Shown here one piece after another: positions 1 to 13,219 of a stretch of 64,000 nt of DNA (its first letter is position 1; each line of letters begins with the position of its first letter). The stretch lies in NCBI GenBank assembly GCA_030686995.1, contig CM060693.1, positions 107,686,228 through 107,750,227 on the forward strand, read 5' to 3'. The notes beneath the pieces are model-generated. The model worked only from the letters and a program-made list of their open reading frames with translations. It did not search any database and was not told the origin of the DNA. Source of the stretch: Artemisia argyi. Taxonomy: Eukaryota; Streptophyta; Magnoliopsida; Asterales; Asteraceae. Position numbers and translations under genes: made by a program.

Positions 1-274
1 ACACACACAAAAATAAATAAATAAATAAAGTACTTGAGTGCAACCTAACAGGAATAACAAACATCATTTTAATTGCAACATTTCAGCCATATGTACAACA
101 CCTTCTAAATACAATGAAAATGAAGGTTACAATAGTGGAACAATTGATCATATATATCAAAAAGCTAACCAATGGACAAAACTACAATGACTCGGACTTG
201 GACTAGTGTCCGAAATCATTATCAAAAGAAGGCTGCTTTCTGTAGGTTAAGACACATTCTAGTTTCTGTAAGTT

Positions 275-2801
275 CTATTTTTCTGGTGTTATATCTCCTA
301 AGAAATTAAATACTCTCTTTTTGAAAATCCTAGCTAAATCCGCAATCTCTGACTCCCTCATCTGCCTGGTCATGGTGTCTGATTGCTGCAACCATTTATC
401 TTTCCTTGACAGCCTGCTAGCAATGTCAATAGTCAAAATGGCCATGTCTCTTCTTTTTGTAAGAACACGTAACACTGGTGTTGAGTATTGTGAATTGGAC
501 GCTAGTCTATTCAAAAGAATGAGAGCCTCACGAATTAGCAAAGTTCTGCACAAATGATGGCAAAACCAAATATGAGAAACAATGGATTTCAGAAGATCAT
601 GAACGATTTATTATATATCTTAGTACCAGAGGTGGCAAAATGGGTAACAAGTGAAACTTTCCAAATGTTGGTACATGTCAAAATATGATGATGAAACTAT
701 ACTATCTTTAATAATAATCGAACTTTTGTATTGTCATAACGTCATTGTGCATTTAACTTGTTTTTAGTTTTGTCCAATTAAAGACCATATAGAAATTTTC
801 TAGATGAATTTATTTGTGTTTGAATTTCCACCCAGTTGAACCTTATTTCATTTGAGCTAATCTGTTCATATACCCATTCAAGCGTTAGAGATAAAACATA
901 ACCCGTATTGACACATTTATAAGTAAATACACAGGGACTGCCACCTCCAGATCTGATAATGACTATATTGTAACAGGAAGCTGGCAAATAATAGATTACC
1001 TTTCTCTGAAATCATCGGATGGCTGGATACATTCAGAAGATTCTACATCAATTTCAGATGCCAAAACTTGCAGAATCATGTGAAGAAAATTGGTCCTTCT
1101 CGAATGACTACGTCCCAACAAAAGTTCAAAGCCATGTCTTCCTGACGATGCCAAGAAAGCCAGCAGAATGATGGCATTCCGTTGAAGTTTCAAAACCTGA
1201 ATGTTTTGATGCACGTAATGAAAATGCAGCTTTCATACGATATATCCTTTTGATTTAAGCACTTAATATCGTGAAGTTGACGAATTTTGTAAAGGTCAAA
1301 GATGTCAGGTGGTCAAAACAAGTTTGTCATGAATCAGGTAAATATTTAAGGCCGGGTCAAAACATATCCAGCTTTTGGTTGACCCCTCAATACATTTGTC
1401 TATTATTTCTCATAAAGACAACTATTTGTTATTGACCAGAAGTCGGAAGATGCTAGGATAACCATAAAGTCCTAAAAATCAGATAGCATAAAGAAGAAAC
1501 ATAACATACCATCGTTGTTGGTGCACCATTTCCACGACAAATTAAACAATCAGCTAAACCGTCTAGTACATCACCCAAGCCCTGAAATGTGGAGGCAGTT
1601 TCTGCATTTGTAGCTGGAGCATCCGCGGTTGCTTCCTCTTCTTTGGTAGAGGAGCAGAACATCGACATTAACTTTGGACCTACACGAAAGATAAAAAAAG
1701 GACAATTACTGGAAAATATATGAACGAAAGTAACATTAACGAGTAACTGAATAGAAACTAAAAATCTTGAAGTGACAGCGCAAGTTTACAAGTAAAGACT
1801 TTATTGGACACACTAAGTTGGGTTCCAGTTAAAAAAGAACAAAGAAAAGTCCTAGATGAACAAATGGATACCATGTGGCGTTCCAATTATAACATCATAT
1901 AATCATTATATGTCCGTGCTCACCATGAAAAAGAAACGATCCTCTAAAAAATTTTCCAAACTGACTTTCAGTTGTGTAAAATCCAGTATTTTTATTTTCA
2001 ATTCAGATCTAGTAAAAACTGATTACAAATTTAGAGCCAGGTTGTACTAGACATAATTTATACTAAATATATGAAAATGTGTAACTTAAGAGAAGACCGG
2101 AATAATGGTGCATCCCACAAAATTAATGTCTGATTTGATTGTAAGCTTTCCTAGCAAAAGTTAGGTCACTACACCAAAAAATTTGGAGAATTAGATTGAG
2201 ATAAAGAAATGAAATTACAATTTAGCAGGAGATAGAGCAGATGCACGGCTTGCTTTTGTACACCAACGCCAGCTTCTTTTCTTAACAGTTGAGAGATACT
2301 TAGGAAGACCGGCACCTCTCCATACCTACCTTGAGAAGAATTTACACAGAAAACTTGAGAAAGGGAACAATATGTGACATACCATTATATTATGAGCTGG
2401 TTGATTCCGGTTGTGTTTTGTTTCTAATGAGTCAAATAAAAAGAATTTAACTTTGAAATTTGCTAATACGGAAGCAGTCAAATGGATCAACTGGGTTAAA
2501 AGTCATGAAAGTGTAGTTTTTAAGTATAAACCCTTCTAAATCACTGTATGCAAACAAATTATATTATTATTATCATTACTATTAATGGAAAGATGTTTTC
2601 GTAAACATATTTGACAGTTGACACACTAATTTTTTTTATATAAGAATAAATCTTTTGACCTAAGTTCTTCTGAGTCAACCCAACCACTACCACACCTTAC
2701 CACATTTGGGTAACCCTGACTTGAACCTAATTTCAGACGCCACCAGGCCCACTCATATTACAACTTCTACCAAATAAAAAAATTAAAAATTAAAAATAAA
2801 A

Positions 2802-2854
<53 letters not shown>

Positions 2855-3389
2855 ACATCTCCCTCTCCGCATAAGCATCAGTTCTTAGAAGAAGAAGAAT
2901 CATGATAGAAACTGCCTCCGTTCTTAGAGACTCTTCACTGTGTTTAGTGATAATTTGATGCATATATTGATAAAGAGAAAGCCATTTCGAACAAGAAATC
3001 AATGGCGAGGATTCATCCCTCAAGCTGTCCTTGTTCCAAATCTTCTTAGCACTTGATAACCTTGTCAGAACTGGATGCTGTGGATTAGAGGTCTCGTTGG
3101 TATTCTCACGCAGAAGATATTCAATTTCAGAATGTTTTCCGGAGCTTCTATTCACAGCGGAAGGGTCATTAACAATGACATTGTCCCTGAGCACAGTACA
3201 CTGGAAAGATCAAATCAAAGTTCATAAGGCGGAGAGCATCATGGCCAGCAACAAATAATACAGATGATTATTTAAATGTTATATGAACACAATAAATGCC
3301 TCATAATAGGAACAAAAGTGAAGAAAAACTGGAGGACCAAAATCAGATCTCAAAAATTAGAAGTAATGTTTATAGAGAGAAGAGAGGAG

Positions 3390-3429
<40 letters not shown>

Positions 3430-6400
3430 GAGAGAGAGAGAGAGAGAGTAAATTGAGGATTAAAAACTTGCAAAATATTACAGTTTTGAAAGCAACCAAA
3501 CAAAAAAGTTGCATTACTGTTGGGATAGAGAGAATATAATCTAATACTCATATAGATAAGACACGTTTATCACAGTTCAATAAAAAATTAAAAAATAAAT
3601 AAATGAATAAATAAAAAATAGATAATAGCACCAAGTGTGCAGTACGCAGAGAGATGGAAAGAACATTGACAAAAGAATCTTCGAAAATGAGCATAAAAGC
3701 ACCAAGGGGTGGAAGGGGAATTTACCTGCCACGCGATCTGTTTTCAATGCTCAAGATGTGCTTCAAAACCACATGCAGTACACAAAGAGATCTGTGAACA
3801 ATCATCATCTGTTGAGCAAAAAAAATGAGCTGATTAGCAACAGAAAAACAAGAAAATGAAAAACAATGATAAAATCTTAATTTCTAATACGAATGGAAAA
3901 AAATGTCTATAACAAACTGAAGTAACAAAGAAGATGTATTCAGCCTCTTTTAATCTTTTAACAACTCGTGAAAGAAAACAAGGTTTTTGAGTTTCAATCT
4001 CATCTAGTCGTGATTTAAATTCTTAACTAATTTGCCAGAAGCATATAAATACTAATTGGCTATAAATAAAAAGGCTTAACAGATGAGGTTTTCCCTCTTA
4101 AGGTTACCCGGGAGGATAGTCTTTTGACTCAGATGTACGTGGTCTAACCGGGGTATCCTCATGACCGTTTCCGACCCTTCTCTGGCCGCCCCCGGTTTGA
4201 ACCCCTTGTGAGGAGGTCAAGTGCCTTATCACTAGGCCAATTGCCCAATTGGCTAAAATAATTTTATAAAATAAACATAAGAGAACATAAGTTACTTCAT
4301 CACAAGATAATTTGTGCAAAGATATGTGAAGTTCTCCCATTTGCATTAAGTGGTACAGAAATGTTTTTTATTGGTACTGAACACAACGCAGGCCCGCAAA
4401 GAATTTTAGAAAATAAATATTCAGATGTATACAGATTAGTAATATTAGACTCACATTCTGATGACAACAGAGATCAACCAAAGCTTCTAGAAGATCGTCC
4501 AATCCTCCCGTATCATAACTAGTCTGCATAGATAATAATCATTAAAGATAATCAGCAGGAAAAATATTCCTTATTAGAACACTGAATGAGAATAAAGTTA
4601 AACGTCACTAAACGTATAGAAATAACAGTAACAATCGCCAAAACGCAAATAGCATTTACTAACATCACTGCGAGCAGGCTATTAGTATGTTAAAAAATAA
4701 TAAAATAAGAATTTAAAAGAAAAAAACAGGTTTTCACATTCTACTTGGTATATAACCTATGGCTCTATTCAAAAGGCCAAAAATGCCTGAACAATTTTCA
4801 GATCTTCACCTACAAAAGCTTAAAAATCAAAATCAAAATCCTTGCATCAACAGTAGTTAGGGCTTAAGGCAAGAAGCCGTTACTAAGATATAGCCACACA
4901 CAACCGTAAAAGATGCATTTTTTGTAGTATTAATGAACCATAAAAAATGAGCAAAAAAACTATAAAAGCCAACAAAGATACAAAATGTTTTGGTTGACAT
5001 GCTGGTAAACTGCCTATACCAATCCAGCCAGATACAATCTCTTAAGTCTTAACAAAGAAAAGATTAATAGTTGTACAATAATACCTACCTTTGTTAATGT
5101 TAAGTAGAGATGAGACACTTTTGCAGCTTCAACAGGCTGAATGCAATGGTTTGGACTCATTGTAGTTGTTGCTTTTGTAGATGGTATATTCATACCTAAG
5201 CATCCAAATAGGAACTGTAAATCTGCTTCACACGCTAGAAACAACTTGGAAACAAGGTCAACTCTTGGTTGTTGTTCACTTAGTGGTTCCCAAATGCGTG
5301 CCAGCTTACTTGAAACAGATAAACTTTTCTTTATGATCAAGTCAGTCGCTAAGACATGCTCCTCGGTCTGAACTCCCACTCCCTTACAGGGAATTGCGCC
5401 TAATCAAAAGCGAAGACAAGTCAGATCAGGACCAAAGAAAATCTATAAACACATTGGAAATCTCCAGCTAATCCTGAATAAATACGTCAGTAAGGCTAAA
5501 AAATGATTACTTGAACTGAGTACCTTTGGTCGCTGGAATCAAAGAATGCTCTTCAATAGGATCTTTATATTTCCTGTCACATTAATTAGTGTAAATATTG
5601 GAAACAAAAGAATCCCCTTATCATAACACATACTATCAACTCAGCCAAATAGTTGGGAAAATCCATATGCAGTATTGCAAAGAAAGTAGACAAAAATCTG
5701 AGAAATGCTAAACATAACCATTAAGGCTATGTTTAAGAAATTAGGTCATGCATTATCTTGCTGAACTTTGATGATAACCACCACTCACCTAGATTATAAC
5801 CACTCAACCACCTTGATGTGCCGCACTTTATGCATGATTTATTTCTTAAAAACATAGCCCTGAGGGCTAGCAAAACCCAAAAACGTTTGCCCAAAGCTAC
5901 AGTTGACATGAGGTTAACAGGTTCAAAACATATCCATTACCATTCAGAAACTTTCTGCTTCTTCTACATTTATCATATAAACATGCTGCTGAAAATCTTT
6001 ATGTAAAATCTGCTTGACTAATCAAAGAACTCTTACTTGGACAACTAAAGGACTACTGTTTTTCATTGTACCCTCAAATTATATAAAATCTTACCGGATG
6101 CTTGAATGCTTAATACTCGGAGATGTTACTTAGCCGTTTCCTATATTCTAGGGAGCATAAGGAACCTGTTCAGTATACTTGCTAAAACCAACTTAGATGA
6201 AAACATGCCGACTACCTCAACAAAGTAGAACTTCCTCGGGTCTAATGTTTAGAGTGTACTTGAATAAGCAACAACATTACATATATTCACCTTTTAAACA
6301 AATATAAACTACGTAGTATATAAGAAAGCAAACTAGTTGCACTTAGGCTTCTAGTCTCTATAAGAACCACAGAAAAAAACATCTTTATATGGATTCTTTC

Positions 6401-8669
6401 ACTTCCAATTTGTTGAAAAAAAAATACAATTTCCTATACTAAACCATATGACCTAGGGCCTAGGATTTAAGGTTTAGAGGTTAGGGTTTAGCTATAGATT
6501 ACATAAACGGATCTCTTTGTATAACACATATAAAAGGATTAAAAGCCCCTTGCTGTTTTCATGTTAAACAAGGTCTCTTCACAACTTTAGTAAGACAAGT
6601 AAATGATAGCTCTACATAAACTTACTGAAAAATAAAATCTATAATAAATATCCTTGTGTAGCCTATGCTTGTCACAAAATCAATAGGAATATATGACTCA
6701 ACTCCTAAGAACAAAAACTCAGAAATGAACTAGAGAGTTAAAGTTGTTTGACAACGCACATCAGCAAGTTATCCTTGCTAACTTGCATCCTATTCATGCC
6801 AGTCATGTTTCTTCAATGGAATATCCAAATAAGTCTTCAGTAGCCAGAATTCAGGCTATAATATTGCTTCCAGGCAAGAGAAGAATAATTAAGAGCATTT
6901 AAAACATCTAATCATTAGCAAAGACCCATTTACCAGGACACTTTTAAAAGATTGCATGTTCACTTTAAACAATAATGACCACCCTTTAAAAACCAATTTA
7001 TTACATCATCATCAAGTAATGTGACACCAACGCTAAAAAACTTTTGATTTCAACAACTATTCACTTACCCTCTAAACATAAAAAGCAAATAAAGAAGAAA
7101 AAGCAAATACATTGCAACTCTAGCTGTAAATGATAAAAATAGCAGACAAAGTGGCTTTGTGGCCAGGATACACCAATGACAACGCCTTCTATTCAATACA
7201 GATAAAAGCAGATTAACAGAAAAGTAGAAGTTCAAAACAAGGATTCTAGCACCAAGTACGGTTCAACTGAAAAAGACAGTGTCTAACAAAAATTGAAGAT
7301 AGTACTCACATATTTGACTTCTTTGTACAGATTGATTCAGCATCTTTGGATCCATTTACAGGAAGTGCCAATCTAAGATGCTTCTCATTCTTTTCTCTAT
7401 CTTTCTTAAGTTCCGAGCACTCTTGTTCCTAAAAGTGAAATAATAATAATAATAATAATTAGTAACAAAACTCCATCTGATAGACCAAACTCGCGATATA
7501 TGTTATGATCACAATTTCAAAATAAGCACTGGATAAACATTAACTTCTATAAAACTAGAATCTTGTAACATCCGTTGCAATGAAGTGTGTCAAAAATAAC
7601 AAGAGTTTTGTAGAAAGATAATTAAGACACTTTCAAAGGGGAAACTCTTGTAATGAAGGCTGATGTGAGGCAAGAAAACAAGGTCATAACAACAAGCCGT
7701 TGATCCCAGACACAAGTTATTACGTAACATATTCATACATAACCATAACCAATCATCATATCATCCTTGCAACGATAAAAACAAATTCTCGTTTCCTACT
7801 CCATTTTAACAAATCAAATCATAAACCTATCAACAGAATCTTGTTGCACAAAGATTTATAAGTGAAAACTCGCATAAAATAAAAATAGACCATACCAGAT
7901 TAGTAAGCATGTTGGATACTCGTCCCAACTCTTCCTGCAAATTAAAATATATTGGATTAAGTAGAGAGCTGATTTAATATACTTAAGCCAAATAAGTTAT
8001 ACTACCTTCAAGCGATCAATTTCCTGCTGTTTGGAACAGCTATCGTTGTCACGCAATTGATTATTAATTCCACTCATCTGGCAATCAAAAAAAGTCTTAT
8101 CCTCGTGACGCAATTGAGGATTAATTCCACTCATTTGGCAATCAAAACTCTTATCCTCATGACGCAATCTCGGATTAATTCCATTCATGTGCCAATCAAA
8201 ACTCGTACTTGGCGCAGGCATATTAGTAAATCCCTAATAAATCGAATCACATTCAAAGTCAGCAGTCTCTATATAAACAAGTTGACAAAGAAGAAATATG
8301 AAATAAACAACCTTGTTCAGCTCGAATTCCTTCGGTCTGGACGGAGCAGCTGCAGTACTACTAAAAGCCTAATTGAAGGAGCAATCAATTAGTATAGTCA
8401 CAAATAGTATAAAAAAATAAATAAATAAATAAATAATCTAAAACGAAATAAAGAACCTCGAAGTGATCCACATTAATATTATTATTATTATGGAATATAA
8501 CTCTTTGAGATAATTCTCTGGGAGGTGAATAACTGATTGGTGGTGGTGGTCGGAAAAGTAGTTGTTGTTGTTGTTGTTGTTGAGTGGAAGAAGAGGAACC
8601 AGCGGCTTCGGTGAGTTGTATAACTTCGGTCAGGAAATCGTCGTCCCAGTCTTCCAAGTCGCCTGCCAT
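275..8669 (-). CDS. SUV2: SUV2 / ATRIP-like DNA-damage checkpoint protein, 14 exons
   Basis: Plant ATRIP homologue (SENSITIVE TO UV 2), the partner that brings ATR kinase to RPA-coated single-stranded DNA in the nucleus. Exons worked out from GT-AG sites and phase: 8457-8669, 8312-8368, 8006-8233, 7896-7934, 7310-7428, 5524-5573, 5089-5399, 4455-4523, 3726-3808, 2857-3186, 2219-2325, 1510-1679, 1000-1196, 275-545. All phases join, giving about 747 codons with no internal stop. The N-terminus MAGDLEDWDDDFLTEVIQL is acidic, followed by poly-Q and a charged coiled-coil (EQECSELKKDREK). The middle motif GVGVQTEEHVLATDLIIKK and the C-terminal helical blocks (AVHLLYLLLNCPKL, IREALILLNRLASNS) recall Arabidopsis SUV2. 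The start is the only ATG giving the acidic N-terminus. The 1737-bp intron 5574-7309 could hide a phase-neutral exon. No in-frame damage was seen. Recognition is from memory of the family, not a search. Confidence 0.85.
2807..2850. repeat. A44 homopolymer in a SUV2 intron
   Basis: An uninterrupted run of about 44 A starts after an A/T-rich lead-in. On the SUV2 strand it is a poly-T tract beginning only a few bases after the donor site at 2856. Such runs are often mis-sequenced in length. Confidence 0.9.
3391..3448. repeat. poly-A followed by (AG)n microsatellite in a SUV2 intron
   Basis: About 37 A residues, one T, then ten AG units. A simple repeat within the intron between the exons ending at 3726 and starting at 3186. 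Confidence 0.9.
4069..4246 (-). mobile_element. tRNA-derived SINE in a SUV2 intron
   Basis: Read on the minus strand, the element starts near a pol III A-box-like word (TGGCCTAGTGATAAGG) followed about 30 bp later by a B-box-like word (GGTTCAAACC), then an unrelated body, and ends in a short T run. Near-identical flanks, AATTGGCTATAAATA (4054-4068) and AATTGGCTAAAATA (4247-4260), look like a target-site duplication of about 14 bp. This is the structure of plant Au-like SINEs; the family name is not assigned. It lies in the intron between exons 4455-4523 and 3726-3808. Confidence 0.75.
8042..8203 (-). repeat. three in-frame 54-bp tandem repeats in SUV2 exon 3
   Basis: Three consecutive 18-residue copies (about residues 101-154) share the pattern F-D-x-x-M-x-G-I-N-x-x-L-R-x-x-D. 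The first two end in RHEDK and the third in RDND. The copies keep the frame and lie between the acidic/poly-Q N-terminus and the coiled coil, so they lengthen a linker rather than break the gene. Confidence 0.85.
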
Positions 8670-8721
8670 TGTTATTAGATTGCTTTTGATTTGGGGGGAA
8701 ATTGAATTTAGGGTGGTTTTG

Positions 8722-8730
8722 GTTTATAAG
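8722..8730 (-). promoter_or_regulatory. possible TATA box of SUV2
   Basis: CTTATAAACC on the minus strand lies about 55 bp upstream of the SUV2 ATG. It is the best TATA-like word close to the start; no other core element is evident. Confidence 0.3.
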
Positions 8731-9243
8731 GGATTGGAATTGGAATGATTTGGGATAACAAAGAAAATGGGAATAATATTTTATTAAAATTATTATTTTA
8801 ATTTAAATAATGAATAAAATATTGAGAATATTTTATTATTAAACTAGGCGAGTACCCGTGCATAGCAACGGAAATTCCTAACGGCAGAAAATTAATGATA
8901 TGCGATATTTTGGTAAGTGTTTCATGTAACGTTCAAAATAGAACGTGAAAGTACCAAATGTAATTGCAAACGGTTGTAACATGCGATAATTCAACTCAAG
9001 CAAAATTCTTAACATATATCAAAAAACATATAAAAACATGTTTAGAAACATCAAAGTATTATACGAATGTATTCTCATATCCCATTCCAAAAGTATGAGT
9101 CACTTGCATGTAGATCAGCAGGTCATAAAAGGTGACCCGCTGGAATGAACATCAGAAGATCTGAGACCCTTATTCTAGGTGAGAGTGCTGAATTTGCAGT
9201 TGCATCAAGTTCCCTGTTGACTATCAGTTTCCTCTTCTGCGAA
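8731..9243. other. intergenic sequence upstream of SUV2
   Basis: AT-rich sequence with no supported ORF. It contains GAGTACCCGTGCATAGCAAC (from about 8850), a word of the kind seen at the ends of dispersed plant DNA transposons, but no matching inverted end was found here. Confidence 0.5.
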
Positions 9244-11213
9244 TCAGACTGACAGATCTTCTTCCGTTATAGGACTCAAACCCGCATCTTGTTTAAGAAT
9301 CATGGCTTGAGCTTCTTCCACGATGGATGCATCATCTTCAGCAACATACAAGATCCTTTTTATCGCACCAATAGCCTGTTATAAAAAGATGTAAAATGTG
9401 CAGCTGAGTAACCAAAATTTAAAATGGGTCACTCGGTTTATCTTTTATGCCAAACAAAAATAGGAAAAAAGTAGCTAAAAAAACGGGTCGAGTGGGCAAA
9501 ACTTGTCAAGCAGATAGGAAGTCACCCAAAATTAAATTTTCATGAATAAATCCCCTAAACCATTTTTTTAAATTATTATTGAGATAATACAAATTTGATA
9601 ATCATATATAAGAAATCTTCAATAATTTACCAAAACCGTTCCAAGTTAACCCAGCCTACTAATTTTACCGCCTATAATGAGCATATTAGCAAATTACTGA
9701 TGTATAATTGTTGCGGTACTTTAGTATAGCATAGTACTTTTATCTTATTTTTCTGTATTTGAAAATTTGTAAATAAAGTGAGCTGAAAGAAGAATTACTT
9801 GTGAAGGTATTGGTAAAGGAACATACATAGCAAGTTCTTTTTTCACAAGTTTGTATCCTATTATTTGTGAAGGTAAAGGAACAGACATGCATATTGTACT
9901 CACTAATGTGTGAAAGTGAGTATACATGAATAAATTATTATCAAATGAGAAAGACTACCTCTTTTGAATGATCAAATGCAGAGACTCGAGATTGCGACAA
10001 CATTTGAGGATCGGGATGAGTAAATCTATGATGGAGGCATCAATTGTTATAACCTCCAACGTCTTTAGATTGGGAAAAGATGCTCAAAAATTCCCATCGA
10101 TGTCACGTGCCGCACTAATAGCCTATAAAAAATATAAACTTCATTGAGCACCAAAACAACATATTAAGGTATGCCAAATTGAAAGGATATACATATGCTA
10201 GGTTCTTCACATCCTCAAGATTTAGTAATGATTTATCCAAACTTATGTGAATCAGGGCATAACAAGTGATGCATCAAGAATAAACAACAAATTAAAGTAT
10301 ATTACCATAGTTTGTAACAATATTTACATTCAGCCAAATCTTTTGCACTCCTATATTAAAATAACACATTAAGGACCACCAACATAATACTTTCAAATAC
10401 CTCCAAATATCATATTCTTTTCTAGAAACTTAATATCAGATTATGAATCAAGCAAATAACTAATACTTCATAAATCATAATCCTTTATGTTATTTGATAA
10501 TGGAACTATATTTTCTTTGGCAAAATTAATGTTAAAGTACACATTCAACCATTTATTGATGATATTAACTTTCCACAAGAATTTCACACACGTAGCCGAC
10601 CATTAGGCCGTTTACTAAGAAGTATTTTCAAAATTTGGCCACTAATTATGCACTTCTATTAAACTAAGCTAAATTCAAAAATGGGAGAATGAAGATACAA
10701 TAAAAATGATGCCACATTCATGGTCGTGTGCCGCTGAAAAACAGCAACCGCAGACTACAACAGAGGGATGTTGGGCATGGAGGTCTCACTTTTGTAAGTC
10801 AACATTTAATTAGATATAAGATTTCAAATAAGGGTATCATTGACTAAAGGCCATGACCAAATAAAAAAAATAGATGTACTACCAAAAAAAAAAAGGATTT
10901 ACACTGCAAAACACCAATCATGGAAGATGACATAGTTCTGCGGCTAGTTTCAAGTTATTTTAGATCAAAAAGCTAGCATGAACTATAACAACAAATTCTA
11001 ACACAATGAAAATTTGCTACGTATGTTTGTACCAGTGGACTACATAATTGAGAGCTCAAAGTTGAAATATGCTTAGCATTGCTTGTTATGTATAGATGAT
11101 AGAAATGAAGAATCATGCAGAAAGAGAGTAAGTAGTTACCTTAAGGATAAAGAGGTTGAGTGACAAAGATTCCACATGAGAAATTCCAGTGAACAACTCG
11201 AATATGGTGTCAC
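9244..11213 (-). pseudogene. F-box/LRR (FBD-like) gene remnant
   Basis: Four exon-like blocks with splice signals lie in order on the minus strand: 11140-11213 (FTGISHVESLSLNLFILK), about 10190-10262 (ISLDKSLLNLEDVKNLA), 9959-10122 (FPNLKTLEVITIDAS, then CRNLESLHLIIQK) and 9244-9375 ending in a stop. The leucine-rich wording is that of plant F-box/LRR proteins with FBD tails, which choose substrates for SCF ubiquitin ligases. No F-box exon was found, and the third block has an in-frame TGA, so this is read as a 5'-truncated decaying copy. The last block (AIGAIKRILYVAEDD) was not matched to a known domain and could be a separate gene end. Confidence 0.5.
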
Positions 11214-11376
11214 CTAATTCAATTAATATTTGTTTATGCAATATGTATTTAGGGAGAATGAAGGCCTTCCTCATTACACAAAATCATTGTAACATGTAAG
11301 AAACCATCAAACAAAAAAGATGGTCTGTTTGTACGAAAAGTAAACCACTCATGTATAGAACATCAATTCCACATAC

Positions 11377-11849
11377 CTGCAAGATCATGCTGTGGTTGTC
11401 CATACGGTCGAGCAAATTTTTATCAGTTACCGCCAGCAACATCATAATGTGAGTGGTATCAATCGCGCCACAACAATTAGGAAGGCCTATGATATTCTCA
11501 AATTTAGACTTTATTTGTGTGATTTCATAACCTGTTTAAGGCCATTGGAGGTGGTGGAGACCACGTTCTTCTATCGCTTTCACGAACCACCAGGTGACAT
11601 GAGAGACAGTAATGTGGCTTGTACCAAAGTAATTGGCTACACCTGTCAACGAGTCACCGGAGTTCAACCTTCTTAGTGCCATAGCTACTTGATCGTATAA
11701 AGACATTGATTTGCCATTTAAGAACGCAAAACTTGTAGCTTTGGCCATCAATGGCTCGTTTACGAGTGAGCATATGTAGTTAAACGTCTTTCTTGAAACC
11801 TTGAAAACAAAGTCAAACTGACCTGGACTTTTTGATGGAGATACCCAAC
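11377..11849 (-). pseudogene. PIF/Harbinger transposase (ALP1/HARBI1-like) remnant
   Basis: The exon begins after a TTTTTGCAG acceptor and encodes KVSRKTFNYICSLV, DQVAMALRRLNSGDSL and VKAIEERGLHHLQWP, then a TAA, then in the same frame LPNCCGAIDTTHIMM up to a CAG/GTATGT donor. This is the front of a DDE-type nuclease with the first catalytic D (GAIDTTHI). A single nonsense codon splits it, and the rest of the DDE core is missing. Such proteins cut and join Harbinger elements at TIRs; domesticated ALP1 proteins share the fold. The open frame extends upstream to 11952 but the extra residues do not resemble the family. Confidence 0.75.
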
Positions 11850-12906
11850 CTGCAAAAAGGTGGAAATGAATTGACACGATTCTAACAATAAATATTAATA
11901 AGAGATATATATTAGTACCGTTCAGACTTTTTATCAAACATCTTGCACCCAATTACCAAAATCCCTTACGAATCTTTTTAAATTGACTATGTCTTAGACC
12001 AGATAATCACAAAACACAACATAAGAGATTTATAACATGAAATAAGTCTACAATTACAAATCGGATCCAAATAGTTATAAAAAATTAATAGATTACATGA
12101 TCGAAAACTTACAACTCAGTTCTTGTGTGTCGTGATTAGGGTTGTTAATTTATCGTCATTGATGCATAAATAAAGATACCAATTAGTAGTGATTGAATTC
12201 CTTCATCCCCCAAAAAAATTCTAGGTATCTGGTAAAACAAAATTAAATTGAACATAATCAATGAAAATATCTTATAACTGAATCAAAACATAATAATTCT
12301 TGTATGGGACTAATACTTGCAAACCCTAAATAATTCAAATCAATTGTAATATTATGTAAGTAATAGACCGAAACCCTAAATATATTATAATAGAATCGCT
12401 ACTTACCAATTCTTCCATGCCATAATATGATTATGCAGTGCACATGAATCAAATGATGTCATAGAACGATTATGATATGTATGGTATTTTTAAATCTTTG
12501 ATAATAGGAATGGTGTTTTTGAAATCAGAGGGTGTGGATCAAATGCATTGAATTAATTGCACAATTGTAACTGATTAGCTGTTTTTGAATTAGATACTTT
12601 CTTTAGATAGATTCAGCCATTCCATTGTTACAGCGTGAAAAAAAGTGGACTTTCATTGAGAAGGGCATTATGGGGATTGACCCAAAGTTCAGTTTTTCAC
12701 ATTCCACTTTGACCATTTTTCTTTTATAAGTAGTAAAGATTAGTAGTGGAAAAGTGGATTGTGAGTGAGTATAAAGAGAGGGGTCTTCGCCCATTCCACC
12801 TAAGTTTTGCTGAAATAAAATATTGAGAACATTTTGGTTGGGTTCAGTTCAGAGTTGCCTACTTTCTACTTTGGTCATTTTGATTGGAATAGTTTTTAAT
12901 ATTTAA
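11850..12906. other. AT-rich stretch without supported genes
   Basis: No coding region, element end or structured repeat could be supported. The 63-residue frame near 12603-12794 has no recognisable features. Confidence 0.4.
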
Positions 12907-12909
12907 TTA

Positions 12910-12965
12910 GAGCAGAGGGTGTGATCACTCATGTTAAACTTTCACCTAGTGTCACGTCAGTATCA
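12910..12965 (+). repeat. Harbinger-type terminal inverted repeat, left copy
   Basis: Starts GAGCAGAGGGTG, then TCACT..GTTAAAC and GTCACGTCAG. The reverse complement of 58861-58919 reads AGAGCATAAGGT, TCACT..GTTAAAC and CCACGTCAG in the same order, so the two are related inverted ends. The bases before this copy are TTA, the 3-bp Harbinger target, but the far copy is followed by TAC. A single element spanning both is therefore not proven. Confidence 0.5.
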
Positions 12966-13219
12966 CATCGGCTTTAACCTTTTCACCTTTAACTAAAAAA
13001 AACACCCCTTATCATAACTCCACTTTAACTCAACTATTTGCAAAAATCAACCCCTAAACTAAAATAATACTTCATTTAATAACTAATATAACATTTAATC
13101 TTAAACATTTTACAATACAAATTCATACAAATATGGAAATAAACGTTACATAGTAAAGATTAAATAAACGTTACATAAAATACACTACGATACGCTACCA
13201 TACGAAATACAGACATAAT

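Noticed and set aside
6447..6492. Telomere-like words (AGGTTTAGAGGTTAGGGTTTAG)
   Set aside because: Only one or two imperfect units; too few for an interstitial telomere block.
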